Shown one piece after another: positions 1 through 8,578 of a stretch of DNA of 64,000 nt; positions within the stretch are counted from its first letter, which is position 1; each line of letters opens with the position of its first letter. Source of the stretch: Rhypophila decipiens. Lineage: Eukaryota; Ascomycota; Sordariomycetes; Sordariales; Naviculisporaceae. The notes beneath the pieces were generated by a model. That model made no database searches, was not told where the DNA came from, and saw nothing but the letters and a program-made list of their open reading frames with translations. Both the position numbers and the translations under genes were made by a program. The DNA lies in the NCBI GenBank assembly GCA_033297075.1, contig MU858079.1, positions 220,096-284,095 of the forward strand. Direction: 5' to 3'.

Positions 1-65
1 AGGCCGTCGCCGGCGGAAGCGTTCTTGCTCTTGCCGTCGCTGGTCTCGTTGCCGTCATGGCCTAA
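1..65 (+). CDS. C-terminal end of a gene cut by the window edge; possible GPI-anchor tail
   Basis: The frame starting at base 3 is open to a TAA at 63-65 and encodes about 20 residues that are almost all Ala, Val, Gly and Leu, ending in V-M-A. A short uninterrupted hydrophobic C-terminus with no charged tail is what fungal GPI-anchored surface proteins and single-span tail-anchored proteins end with. The codons are strongly C/G-ending, as in the real genes nearby. Only the last 21 codons are visible, so the protein family cannot be named. The GPI reading is an inference. Confidence 0.45.
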   Translation, partial: AVAGGSVLALAVAGLVAVMA

Positions 66-1269
66 GGAAAGGATTAGAAAAGTTCCAGCCACCGAGGCAT
101 ATTTTGTCGACAGGAAAATATTAGCATGGTTAGGCAGGGCCTTTTTTCTGTGCAGATCAGGAGGCCTAATTCCTCATCATGTCTCCATCTGAAAGTGGAT
201 TAATAACAGCAGTATGTCTACGACGGTGTACGGCGTTGGATAGAAGGGGGGTTACAAGTGCAGAGAGAGATATATAATGTCAACATGGAAGAGCAGGATT
301 GTATTGTCTTCCCTTAATGTACATCCCCATCTTCAACCATATACTTTATCGCTCAGTTCTGGACCGGGTTTGCCTTTTATCTTCATGTGGGTGTTTATAG
401 ATTATTGCTCCTTTTGGCATTGTATGAGGAAAACGAGGTATCATAATGAAGTTGTTTATTTTATTTTACCACCATCCAGAGTATTCCCTTGGGTATTCTC
501 GCCGTGTATTTCCCCTCTTGTGGGCTTCTATTTAACTGCCCGATACATCTCCATCATCCTCCACATGTTTCGGATTGTGAACATCAACAACACCACCTAC
601 CGGCTCGCTCCGGATTATATTATCTGAACAGCCAACCGGGACATATAACTGGATCCCGTTAGTCTAATTATAATAGGCGGCAAGCATCAAATGTTTCTGG
701 AAAAAGCCAATTCTCGGGAACCACCCGCCGTCTGGGCTCGGCGGGGCCTTTCCTTGAAATACCTTTCGGTATGATCTTCTCACAGGGCTATTAGGCAAAT
801 TACCACCAGTAAGAAACACGCATTCAGCTTCTTTGCTCCTCTTGTTTAGGTTCACTTCACCAATACACTGGGTTTTTTCAGGTCATTTTCGGTATTTAGG
901 CTGGTTCGCATTGAACTTGCCGGCCAATATTAATATGCTCCCCGCGGTATTGACAAGTGCCAAGATATATATACAACTCCCGTCCGCCTACCAGTATGCA
1001 GAGATGGGTTGCCTTTCTTTTTCCCAATATCGTCATGTGTGGGGAATGATCAATTCCCAGGGGTTACGACGCACTGGATGATGAAGGGCATCAAGGTTGA
1101 TGGATGGTTGGATATTGAAAGGGGGGAAGCTTCCCGAAGGCAATACCAGCAAGCTCATCTTGGCCTCAAGTAAAGTACTAATATCAACACAGCTCTCCAA
1201 GTCAGTCACCCTCTTTTACATCCACCTGTGTCTTGGATCTGCCTTCTCTGCTAGTCTTCAAATCAAACC
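66..1269. other. Intergenic, 3' flank of the edge gene and promoter side of the SMP-30-like gene
   Basis: I see no convincing gene. A 116-codon ORF at 277-627 has random-looking composition. An ATATATATA run lies at 965-973, about 300 bases upstream of the next start, too far for a simple TATA assignment. The last 70 bases before 1270 are pyrimidine-rich, as in many fungal leaders. Confidence 0.5.
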
Positions 1270-2145
1270 ATGTTCCAACTACATGCCCTCCTGGGCAGCC
1301 TGCCCCTTCTCTTGACCCTTGGCTCCGCGGCGCCCCTTGTTGAGCCCCGTCAAGCCGCGGCGACGCAAGTGGTCCGGCTCTCGTCCGTCGAGAACGTGGC
1401 AGTCCGTTCCAACGGCCAGATCCTCGCGACCAACATGAACCAAGCAAGCCTGTACACCATCGACCCGGTAGCCAAGACGTCCAAGACCGCCCTCTCGGTC
1501 AGCGGCGCCTCGGGTCTGAGCGGCATCGCCGAGTACGCACCCGACCTCTTTGCCGTCATCGGCGGCAAGGGCATCTACAAGGTCGACTTCACCGGCGCGG
1601 CGCCCAAGTCCTCCCTCATCAAGACCATCACCGAGGCGAGCAACCTCAACGGCCTGGCCACCTTTGACAACTCGACCCTGCTAGTCGCCGACGCGGGCAA
1701 GGGCGTCGTGTACAAGTTCGACGTCAACACCGGCGCGTACAGCGTCGCTATCCAGGACCCCACCATGGCCCCCTCGGGCGCGATCCCGTTCGGCATCGAC
1801 GGCATCAAGTACAAGGACGGCGTAGTCTGGTACACCAACATTTTCAAGAACAGCTTCCACAAGATCGCCGTCGACGCCGTCTCTGCCAAGGCCACGGGGA
1901 GCGTCACGACGCTGTGGACCAACCTGATGGGCGATGATTTGTGCTTTGGGCCGAACGGCAAGATCTATGTGGCTACGAACGGGAGGAACTCGCTCGTCGA
2001 GGTCGATCCCGCTGTGGGCAAGCCGACTAGTGTGGCTACTGTTACTGGGTCGACTTCGTGCGCGTTTGGGCGGACTGAGAAGGATGCCAATGTTGCTTAT
2101 GTTGGTGCTGGCCAGGGAGTGTATGCCGTGACTATCAAGGTTTAG
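1270..2145 (+). CDS. Secreted SMP-30/NHL-type beta-propeller protein
   Basis: Single-exon gene of 291 residues. Residues 1-20 form a signal peptide (a leucine-rich core, then GSAAP), followed by a P-R pair at about 26-27 that suits Kex2-like trimming. The mature part has repeated beta-propeller blade signatures such as RSNGQILATN, NSTLLVADAGKGVVYKFD, DGVVWYTNIFKNSFHKI and FGPNGKIYVATNGRNSLVEVD, spaced about 40-50 residues apart. This fits the secreted SMP-30/gluconolactonase-like proteins of fungi. Most are uncharacterised, and some relatives in biosynthetic gene clusters have been reported to act as pericyclases. No metal-site assignment can be made by eye and no biosynthetic genes are adjacent, so a catalytic role is not claimed. 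GC3 is very high up to about base 1920 and drops afterwards, a within-gene gradient. Family call is good; function is open. Confidence 0.88.
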   Translation: MFQLHALLGSLPLLLTLGSAAPLVEPRQAAATQVVRLSSVENVAVRSNGQILATNMNQASLYTIDPVAKTSKTALSVSGASGLSGIAEYAPDLFAVIGGKGIYKVDFTGAAPKSSLIKTITEASNLNGLATFDNSTLLVADAGKGVVYKFDVNTGAYSVAIQDPTMAPSGAIPFGIDGIKYKDGVVWYTNIFKNSFHKIAVDAVSAKATGSVTTLWTNLMGDDLCFGPNGKIYVATNGRNSLVEVDPAVGKPTSVATVTGSTSCAFGRTEKDANVAYVGAGQGVYAVTIKV

Positions 2146-3049
2146 ACCGTTTAGGTTTTGCCTTGTTAGTTTGGACATGTTTTGTGCAGAGTCTGACTAC
2201 AATGTGTTGGTTTGGGAATAGGGGCAAAAGTAAACAGAATTATCACCTCTGTATATAAAGATATAAGTACGAGTTAGTCTGTATTTCCCACCTGAGCTTT
2301 TTGTTTCCTTGACATGCATCCTTTCATGGACCAAGAAACAATCCTCTGGCCCAATGCTGGACTGCCAACTTCCAAAAAAGGACATAACAAGTATTTTACA
2401 GTCAAATATTGTTGGTATCCTCGGACTTTCTCTCGCATTTCAGCGGCTACAGAGTACGGATACAGACCCAGGCTTCTAGGGCTGACTGGCAGGGTACCGC
2501 GGAGCATGGAAAAGTCCGAGGCACCGTTTCCCCCTTTGGTCAATGATACAGATCCATAGCATGAATAACTGGCAGGCAGGCAACGAGTTATGGCAGCGGG
2601 ACTCGACCATCCCGGGCCTCAGTTCGAGGTAACACCGAGCTGAAGGAGCATGGCCCCCAATGAGGCTCTGGCTGGCAGGTTTAGCTACACTCGAAATAGT
2701 GAAACAACGGATAGTCTCATTTTCCCAACGGCTCAGCCAACCGTCAAGCCTCCTTGCTATGCGGTTTGATGTCTCTGCCACACAGCAACATCAGAAATTC
2801 AGTCCCTCGAGCCAAGAGCCAGCCAGGAATTGGCCAAGAGACCGAGATCCAGACCTGCCTTGAACATCCTTTCCTCCTGAAGTTTTCCCAGACACACTAC
2901 TTTCTCATGAAAGAACTTGACTTCAGTTCGCAAGACCTCTGCCCAAGCATGTGCTAGCTCATCGATCAGCTCCTTTGCCATCTCTCGTTTCCTTTCTTTC
3001 TCCTCGTCGCCGTCCCGAGACAGCAACAAATACCCCGCCAAAGCCGACC
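2146..3049. other. Intergenic with leader of the lectin-like gene
   Basis: No gene seen. The region contains the 3' flank of the propeller gene and, from about 2940, a pyrimidine-rich stretch that looks like the leader of the next gene. ORFs here are short and overlap in all frames, as expected by chance. Confidence 0.5.
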
Positions 3050-4668
3050 ATGGCAACGCCAGACGGCTCTGGCGCGGGTCTGATTCCAGTGGAACCAGGT
3101 TCGCATTGGCAACAAGAAAAACAAGTGGTCATCGCGGATGCGCCAGAGGCTGCTGTCGATCATAGAGCCGGTCTCATTCCGGTGCCAGGAGGCCCAGGAC
3201 CAGATGGGTCTTACGCACCGCAGAAGGCCCAGGAAGCCGTCAAGGGCCCGGGGGACTACCATCCGTACCACGACGCCGTCAACGACACGAACCTTGAGAG
3301 TTCATACCCCCCCAAAGGACAGGATATAGGAGACGGCCCAAGACAAACTTGGTTCAGGAGATACAGAAAAAAGATATACATAATATCGGCACTGGTTGTG
3401 ATCTGTATCATAGTGGCCGCCGTGGTTGGCGGCGTGGTTGGGACCAGAAAGAGTTCGGACAGTCAAAGTGCTGGTGGCGACACCAATGGACCATCCGATA
3501 CCTCGAGCGATACAACAACGTCGGGCAACACCAACAAGCCCGAAGTGAACCCGACGCTCATTCGACCCAACTCGCGCCTCTCGGTGGCAGGATGGCGTGC
3601 TGGCAGTGGTGCCGACCAAAGGTTCAACATTCGGCTCTTCTACCAGGGAGGAGATAACGTCGTGAGATACTCTGCCTTTAGCAGCCAGTTCAACTGGTCA
3701 CAGCCGACAGTAGCAGGTATAGAGGCGATACCGGGTGGTGCTCTGGCCGCCTGTGCCAATATCCATTACGACCCAGTAAGTCTTTGACTCTTTTCCATCC
3801 AGTCTCACAAGCCCAACTGACCACCTAAAACTCTCATCAAGGTGGTTGTAAATCTCTTCTATCTAGACAAATCAAACCGGCTCAAGGCCCAAAACTTTGG
3901 CCAGGCCGAGTCAGACAGCCAAGCCGGCACCGAAGACACCACCGTCCCCTCCTTCCCACCCCTGCCCTCGGCCCGTCTGTCCTGCTACATGCCCTTTGTG
4001 ATCGCCCAGGAATCCACCAACAACCACCTCCGGCAGTTCAACTGGGGCGCCAACTGGAACGCCGACAGAAACTCGTCATCGGCCATCGACGGCGTGGCCT
4101 GGTCCGAAGCGACCGGCAAATCAAGCATAGCCGACGTCCCCGGCTCCGCCGGCTCATCGTCGTCATGCTCCCCATCAATTCTCAATACTACGCAGCCGGC
4201 GGGTTCGTGTACAGAACCACCAGCGGCTCGCTGGGAAACTATGCGCTCGACGGCATGGGCGACACCAAGGGGACAGCATGGGACGCAACGAGCGACCTCT
4301 ACGCCAAGGATATCTCGCCCAGGGCGCCTATTGCAGCCTTTACGGTAGCTAGGGACACGTCGGGTACCGACGTCAATACGTATATTCTGTATCAGGACAA
4401 CTTGAAGGGTGGCGGCGCGATACAAGTAGTCTGGCAGGATGATGTAATTGGGGGGTGGAAGGGGCCCCAGACGTATCCTGCCCTCGGCGGGGCGGACAAG
4501 GACATGGATATTGCCTGTGTGACGCGGCAGGCGTGGGATTATAAAGGGATTTGGCTGAAGACGGTCTCGCCCATTAATAGGTGTTATTTCCAGAGCCAAG
4601 GGGCGGTGGAAGAGGTTGTCCTTGACGGGAAGGGATGGCAGGATCTCGGGTTTGTGCCGATCAAGTAA
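3050..4668 (+). CDS. Single-pass membrane protein with fucose-lectin-like propeller; apparent one-base frameshift
   Basis: The model starts at ATG 3050 in good context; the frame is open further upstream but lacks a better start. Exon 1 is 3050-3775, then a GTAAGT...AG intron at 3776-3841, and exon 2 from 3842. Residues 1-105 are proline/glycine-rich and cytosolic, with AGLIPV-x-PG occurring twice (about residues 9 and 40). A basic stop-transfer run precedes a transmembrane helix at about 109-131 (rich in Ile/Val/Ala/Gly), then a Ser/Thr/Asp linker, then a lectin-like domain with RLSVAGWR, NIRLFYQGGDN, NLFYLDKSNRL, YILYQDN and IQVVWQDD blade motifs resembling fungal fucose-specific-lectin propellers. 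The reading frame changes by one base near 4140-4160: upstream matches frame 2, downstream (VVMLPINSQYYAAGG to the stop) matches frame 1, and no intron of the right length fits. Adding one base gives about 517 residues. Either a sequence error or a recent lesion. Lectin specificity is inferred only from fold resemblance. Confidence 0.72.
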
Positions 4669-5244
4669 GGATATGTATGGGTGGGATATGGGACGAGTCA
4701 GGGGATTTCTTCTCGGTGTGTCTTGGGTGTCGTTTCTAGAAAGCGTTTGGTTCATATGGACACTAATGGTATGACCTGTGTTTGACGAGTTGTATATCAC
4801 GCAGGACGGGAAATACAGGAACCTGGAGTTTCTGGACATGTGTTTTATTCAAGGAAGTTGTAATTTACCACAAGGATGTCAACATGCCACGAAGCCCTGA
4901 GACTGTTCTACCCGGGGATCGAGCCGTGTGCTTCCCCATAGAAGCACGTAACTAATCAACAGATTTACCACGACACTCTGCGTAACTGTAACTGTTTCTC
5001 GAGTAAAATTTCTTCCAGTCACTACATTGCAAAGTTGGTACAAAGTGTCTCGGTGAATGAGGAATGCAACGCCTTTGGATATTAACCAAAAGGACCATGA
5101 CGACATGCTGTCAGTGTCACAGTCATGGCCAACAAGAAATTTCTACAAAGACCGATGCAATCACCCGGGTCAATGTCTGTCAATTAGTACCAACAGAAAC
5201 AAGTAAAATATCTCAAGTGTACAACAATCGTGAGCGTCAACACC
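4669..5244. other. Intergenic
   Basis: 3' flank of the lectin-like gene and promoter of the first six-cysteine gene. No gene, RNA or repeat recognised. No clear TATA box. Confidence 0.5.
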
Positions 5245-5673
5245 ATGTCCCTCCTCAAGCTTGTCGCCCAGGTCATGCTTCTTCTCTCTATCTACGGTAG
5301 CGCCTCAGGGATGGCGGCACTTACTCGTCTTGAAAATAATAAGGCTCTACAACAGGAGCTCAACCCACGCGAAAATTTCATGTCCCTATCTGAAAAGAAG
5401 GAGGATATAACCCAAGTCGGGGCCGGATGTGTACCCCGTGACGGAAGTAAACAAACCCGAACCCCCCCCTTTCCCGTCCCCCGCGCCATAGACACGTCTG
5501 ACACAGTTTTCCTGCATCCAGGATGCGACAAGACAAAAGATTGCTGTAAAGACCTCTTCTGTCGCCCACACTATGGCTGTGTCGATTATGACAGACAGGT
5601 TGGAACAGAAGTCGACACAAATCAAGAGGGCCATATTACGGTGGACCCGGCCTCAAGTTCTGACCATATTTGA
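5245..5673 (+). CDS. Small secreted six-cysteine protein, knottin-like spacing (copy 1)
   Basis: Model: exon 1 5245-5446, intron 5447-5521 (GTAAAC...CCAG, 75 nt, a multiple of three so the unspliced frame also stays open), exon 2 5522-5673; 117 residues. ATG 5245 is the first ATG of the frame and leads straight into a signal peptide ending near SASG (about residue 22). After a variable pro-like region the last third carries C-x6-C-x5-CC-x4-C-x5-C, the order and spacing of an inhibitor-cystine-knot fold, followed by an acidic 30-residue tail. Splicing removes a proline-rich insert that would break the cysteine spacing, which supports the intron. The neighbour at 6092 has the same layout and the same phase-1 intron position, so the two are probable tandem paralogues. 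Knottin folds occur in inhibitors, effectors and antimicrobial peptides; nothing here says which, if any. Confidence 0.7.
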   Translation: MSLLKLVAQVMLLLSIYGSASGMAALTRLENNKALQQELNPRENFMSLSEKKEDITQVGAGCVPRDGSKQTRTPPFPVPRAIDTSDTVFLHPGCDKTKDCCKDLFCRPHYGCVDYDRQVGTEVDTNQEGHITVDPASSSDHI

Positions 5674-6091
5674 GAGCACTATATCTTGGTGCCCGTGCTG
5701 CAGTACCAAGATGCAAGTCGTTGAGAGAAATCTAGATCAGAGACTCAGGAGGCAGTGTGTTTATGAATGTCGCGGGGGACAGCTGCGATATGATTACGTT
5801 GTTCTCTTTTCAAAGTAATGAAAGATAATTAGTCGGGTGATATCGATGGGCCACAAGATTGAAGCTCATTTCATTGGAGTCGTGCCATCTCTACCGTGTT
5901 CGGCTTTGGCAATTCCAGTCTCAGTTCCCAATCTCAGATCAGGAGGGCCTTTTCTGAAGTAAATCTTGGGTGATACTAGTAATTAGATGTGTCAACATAA
6001 ATACAGGCATCTGGTCAAAAGGACCGTCATAATTCCCACCGCAACACACCCCATCAGACTTTGATCCACAGTCTTTACAAGTCCAGTCACC
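5674..6091. other. Intergenic between the two six-cysteine genes
   Basis: About 420 bases separating the probable tandem paralogues. It holds the 3' flank of copy 1 and the promoter of copy 2, including an ATAAATA box close to the second gene. Nothing else recognised. Confidence 0.5.
5997..6003 (+). promoter_or_regulatory. Probable TATA element of the second six-cysteine gene
   Basis: ATAAATA lies 89 bases upstream of the ATG at 6092, leaving room for a short leader with an A/C-rich start context (agtcaccATG). Assigned by position and sequence only. Confidence 0.35.
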
Positions 6092-6541
6092 ATGCTCAAC
6101 TCCAAGATCACCACTTACACTCTCCTCTGCCTGCTGGCCAGCGGCTTCCATGCCGTCGCTGCAGCTCCTCGTGAGATGCACCAGGGAGTCGACGCCACTC
6201 GCAGCAGCAACCGTGATCTCAACGACCGCGACATCCACATTGCCGAGAACGTTCTCGTCGTGCCTGATGACCGCAGCGGCAACATCAGAGTGTCAAAGAA
6301 GGTGTCCTCGTCGCTGAACTCGATCCATATCGACCTTGAATTCGGAGCCACTTGCGCCAACGTGGGCGAAGGTTAGTGGTCTCACATCACATTGCGCCAT
6401 GGAATCAACATGAATCTTCAAAGGCGAGTGAGTCATTGGCTAACTCGAACTGTCCTTGTCTTTCTTGTAGAGTGTGAAAAAGATTCGGACTGCTGCCCTA
6501 ACTGGACGGCCTGTCCGAATGGTTACTGCCGGAAGCTCTAG
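6092..6541 (+). CDS. Small secreted six-cysteine protein, knottin-like spacing (copy 2)
   Basis: Model: exon 1 6092-6371, intron 6372-6470 (GTTAGT...TTGTAG, 99 nt with an immediate in-frame stop if unspliced), exon 2 6471-6541; 116 residues. A signal peptide (to about AVAAAP, residue 26) is followed by an Asp/Arg/Ser-rich stretch containing DRD and KK, candidate propeptide processing sites. The C-terminal domain reads C-x6-C-x5-CC-x5-C-x4-C and ends four residues after the first base of the last Cys codon (CRKL-stop), so this copy lacks the acidic tail of its neighbour. The intron falls at phase 1 between the first and second cysteines, exactly as in the gene at 5245. Together this supports a small local family of secreted cystine-knot-like proteins. 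The target is unknown. Confidence 0.78.
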
Positions 6542-7438
6542 GGGCGGTCATATAGAGGGTACACATATCACTGGTTTTATGTTCGCCAATACAGCTTTTT
6601 TTGCTTCGGGATGGGAGAGTTACAGTGTATTATATCTCAAAATAGGCAGCCTGGCTGATCAACAGATACGTGCAAGGAAAAAATGGTGTTATCTTGGATG
6701 GCAGGCATCGCCATTTCCAAATAAAAGAAATACATATACACTTGAATGGTTGTGTAGCCATCCATCCCCTTGGAGTGAATGTAGGCAGAAAGGGCAGATA
6801 GTCTCTCTTGGCGCATATACCCAAACTGGGAACATGGTGTATTGAATGTCTGCAGGCTTATCAACACACCATGTCAGCACTTCACAACGCAAGCAGAATG
6901 GCAGGCAGAAGAGGGGAACCTGCAGAGTCCTCTGACAGTGTTTTATGCGGCCTAGCACAGAAGTGGCTTGAAATATGTCAATATATCTCAATTATCTCAA
7001 CATCTTGACCGTACAGCACTTCCATAGTCTTGGATTGGCCGACTCTGGCAACTCTCCCACGGCAGGCAGTTTGGAGAGCCAAACATCCATCAGAATAACT
7101 TACCCTTACTATCTACAGATTTAACCTACTGACAGGTAGCTCTGTACTACCTACCCACGGGATACTCGGCCAAGCTGAGGCCCGACGACGATAACGATGC
7201 CTGCCAGCATATGCCAGCGCTTCTTGGTATGAAATATGAACCAATACTAAATCATCGTCAAGTCTTGTGACACGGATTTTACGGATATAGGGCGAGAACA
7301 TGTCCAAGTGCCTTGTTCATCGATATGTCTCTAGTATATAACATCATGTGTTATTTTGCCAACTAATAGTCTATAACCTCTCATCACCCCTTTCTCACAC
7401 CAAAATACGAGCGAGTTTGAGGCCCAATAACCATAACC
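6542..7438. other. Intergenic
   Basis: No gene recognised. It holds the 3' flank of the second six-cysteine gene and the promoter and leader of the kinase-like gene. The open frames at 6474-6845 and 6689-6991 are read-through or chance frames. Confidence 0.5.
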
Positions 7439-8578
7439 ATGGCCGACCAGACCTCACCACTCCCAAATCTGCCCTCGGAAATCACCCCAGAGTGGCTAGG
7501 CTCCAAACTGGGGCACAAGATCAAGTCCCTCTCCAATACTCGCAACATCTGGGGCACCGGCAGCAAGCTCTTCTACACCATCACCTACGAGGACGACGAC
7601 GACGACGACGACAGCAACAACACCAATTATAGCTCCAAACCCACCCATGTCTGTATCAAAGGCGTCTTTGCCCCCAAAATGCTAGCGGCCCAGCCATGGA
7701 CACTCAGCCTAGCCCAGCGGGAATCCGACTTCTTTTCCCTCATCGCTCCGTCCCTTCAGACCAGCGGCGTCCCGATCGAGTTCCCTAGAGCCTACTGGAG
7801 CGGCAAGGACGCCAACCAAGGCATCGCCATAATGCAAGACCTCACCCACGCCAACTGCACCTTTGCCCCCGAGGTCGCCTCCTACCCTTACCACGTCGTC
7901 CTCGACGGCGTCGAGCAGCTCGCCAGCCTGCACGCCAAGTTCTGGGGCCAGAGCCAGGACGATCCACCTTCCAACGCGTGGATCTGGAACAACTACGACC
8001 CGGCCATGAAGTTTATGTGTCTCTCCTGGGACGAAGCTGTTCGTGCACCCGGCCGGCCCAAGCTGCCTGAGTTCCTCATGGACGGGAGGAGATGCAACGA
8101 GGCCCTGGATCGGTATTTTGCGGAGCGGAATCCACGATTCAGGACGCTTCTGCATGGTGATACCCATATTGGAAATGTCTACTTTACTTCGGACAACAAG
8201 ATTGGGTTTCTGGACTGGTCTGCTTTTCATTTCGGGTCTTGCTTTCACGATGTCGTGTACCACATGACCTCGATGCTCAGCGTCGAGGACCGACGGGCCC
8301 ACGAGATGGAGATTCTGGATCATTACCTGGATGCACTCCATCGGTTGGGTGGTCCTAGACTGGACAGAGAGAATGATCCCGAGGTCATGATTGAGTATCG
8401 ACGCTCGTTCATGACCAATGTCATCTGGCTGATTGTGCCGGATGGCTTGCAGAGCAAAGAGCGGACCGACGTGCTGTGTGAGAGGGCTGTTGCAGCGTAT
8501 CAAGACCATGGGGTTATTGATTTGATTTTGGGACAGCCCAAGCCGGTCGAGGTCTCTTCAGTTAAGAGCAGCGTATGA
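7439..8578 (+). CDS. Aminoglycoside-phosphotransferase/CHK-type kinase-fold protein
   Basis: Single-exon gene, 379 residues. The N-lobe has an ATP-anchoring Lys in HVCIKG (K74) and a likely helix-C Glu in QRESDFF (E95); the hinge region is IAIMQDL. The catalytic loop is LLHGDTHIGNVYF (HGD at 239-241, Asn 246) and the metal-binding Asp is in IGFLDWSAFHFGS (D259). All expected phosphotransferase residues are therefore present, so it is probably active. Fungal genomes carry many such proteins; substrates (small-molecule alcohols, choline-like compounds, steroids in the animal CHK branch) are mostly unknown, and antibiotic resistance should not be assumed. Residues 52-58 are seven Asp encoded by a perfect (GAC)7 run in the loop between two N-lobe strands, followed by Asn/Ser-rich sequence; this may vary in length between strains. 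The ATG at 7439 has a strong context (aaccATGG). Confidence 0.9.
   Translation: MADQTSPLPNLPSEITPEWLGSKLGHKIKSLSNTRNIWGTGSKLFYTITYEDDDDDDDSNNTNYSSKPTHVCIKGVFAPKMLAAQPWTLSLAQRESDFFSLIAPSLQTSGVPIEFPRAYWSGKDANQGIAIMQDLTHANCTFAPEVASYPYHVVLDGVEQLASLHAKFWGQSQDDPPSNAWIWNNYDPAMKFMCLSWDEAVRAPGRPKLPEFLMDGRRCNEALDRYFAERNPRFRTLLHGDTHIGNVYFTSDNKIGFLDWSAFHFGSCFHDVVYHMTSMLSVEDRRAHEMEILDHYLDALHRLGGPRLDRENDPEVMIEYRRSFMTNVIWLIVPDGLQSKERTDVLCERAVAAYQDHGVIDLILGQPKPVEVSSVKSSV

Noticed and set aside
277..627. 116-codon + frame near the left edge
   Set aside because: Hydrophobic/aromatic random composition with no signal peptide or domain.
1575..2178. Antisense frames of 128 and 165 codons over the SMP-30-like gene
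   Set aside because: Shadows of high-GC3 coding sequence; the sense strand has a signal peptide and propeller motifs.
3985..4839. 284-codon antisense frame over the lectin-like gene
   Set aside because: Mirror of a GC3-rich coding region; the + strand reads as a lectin-like propeller with splice sites.
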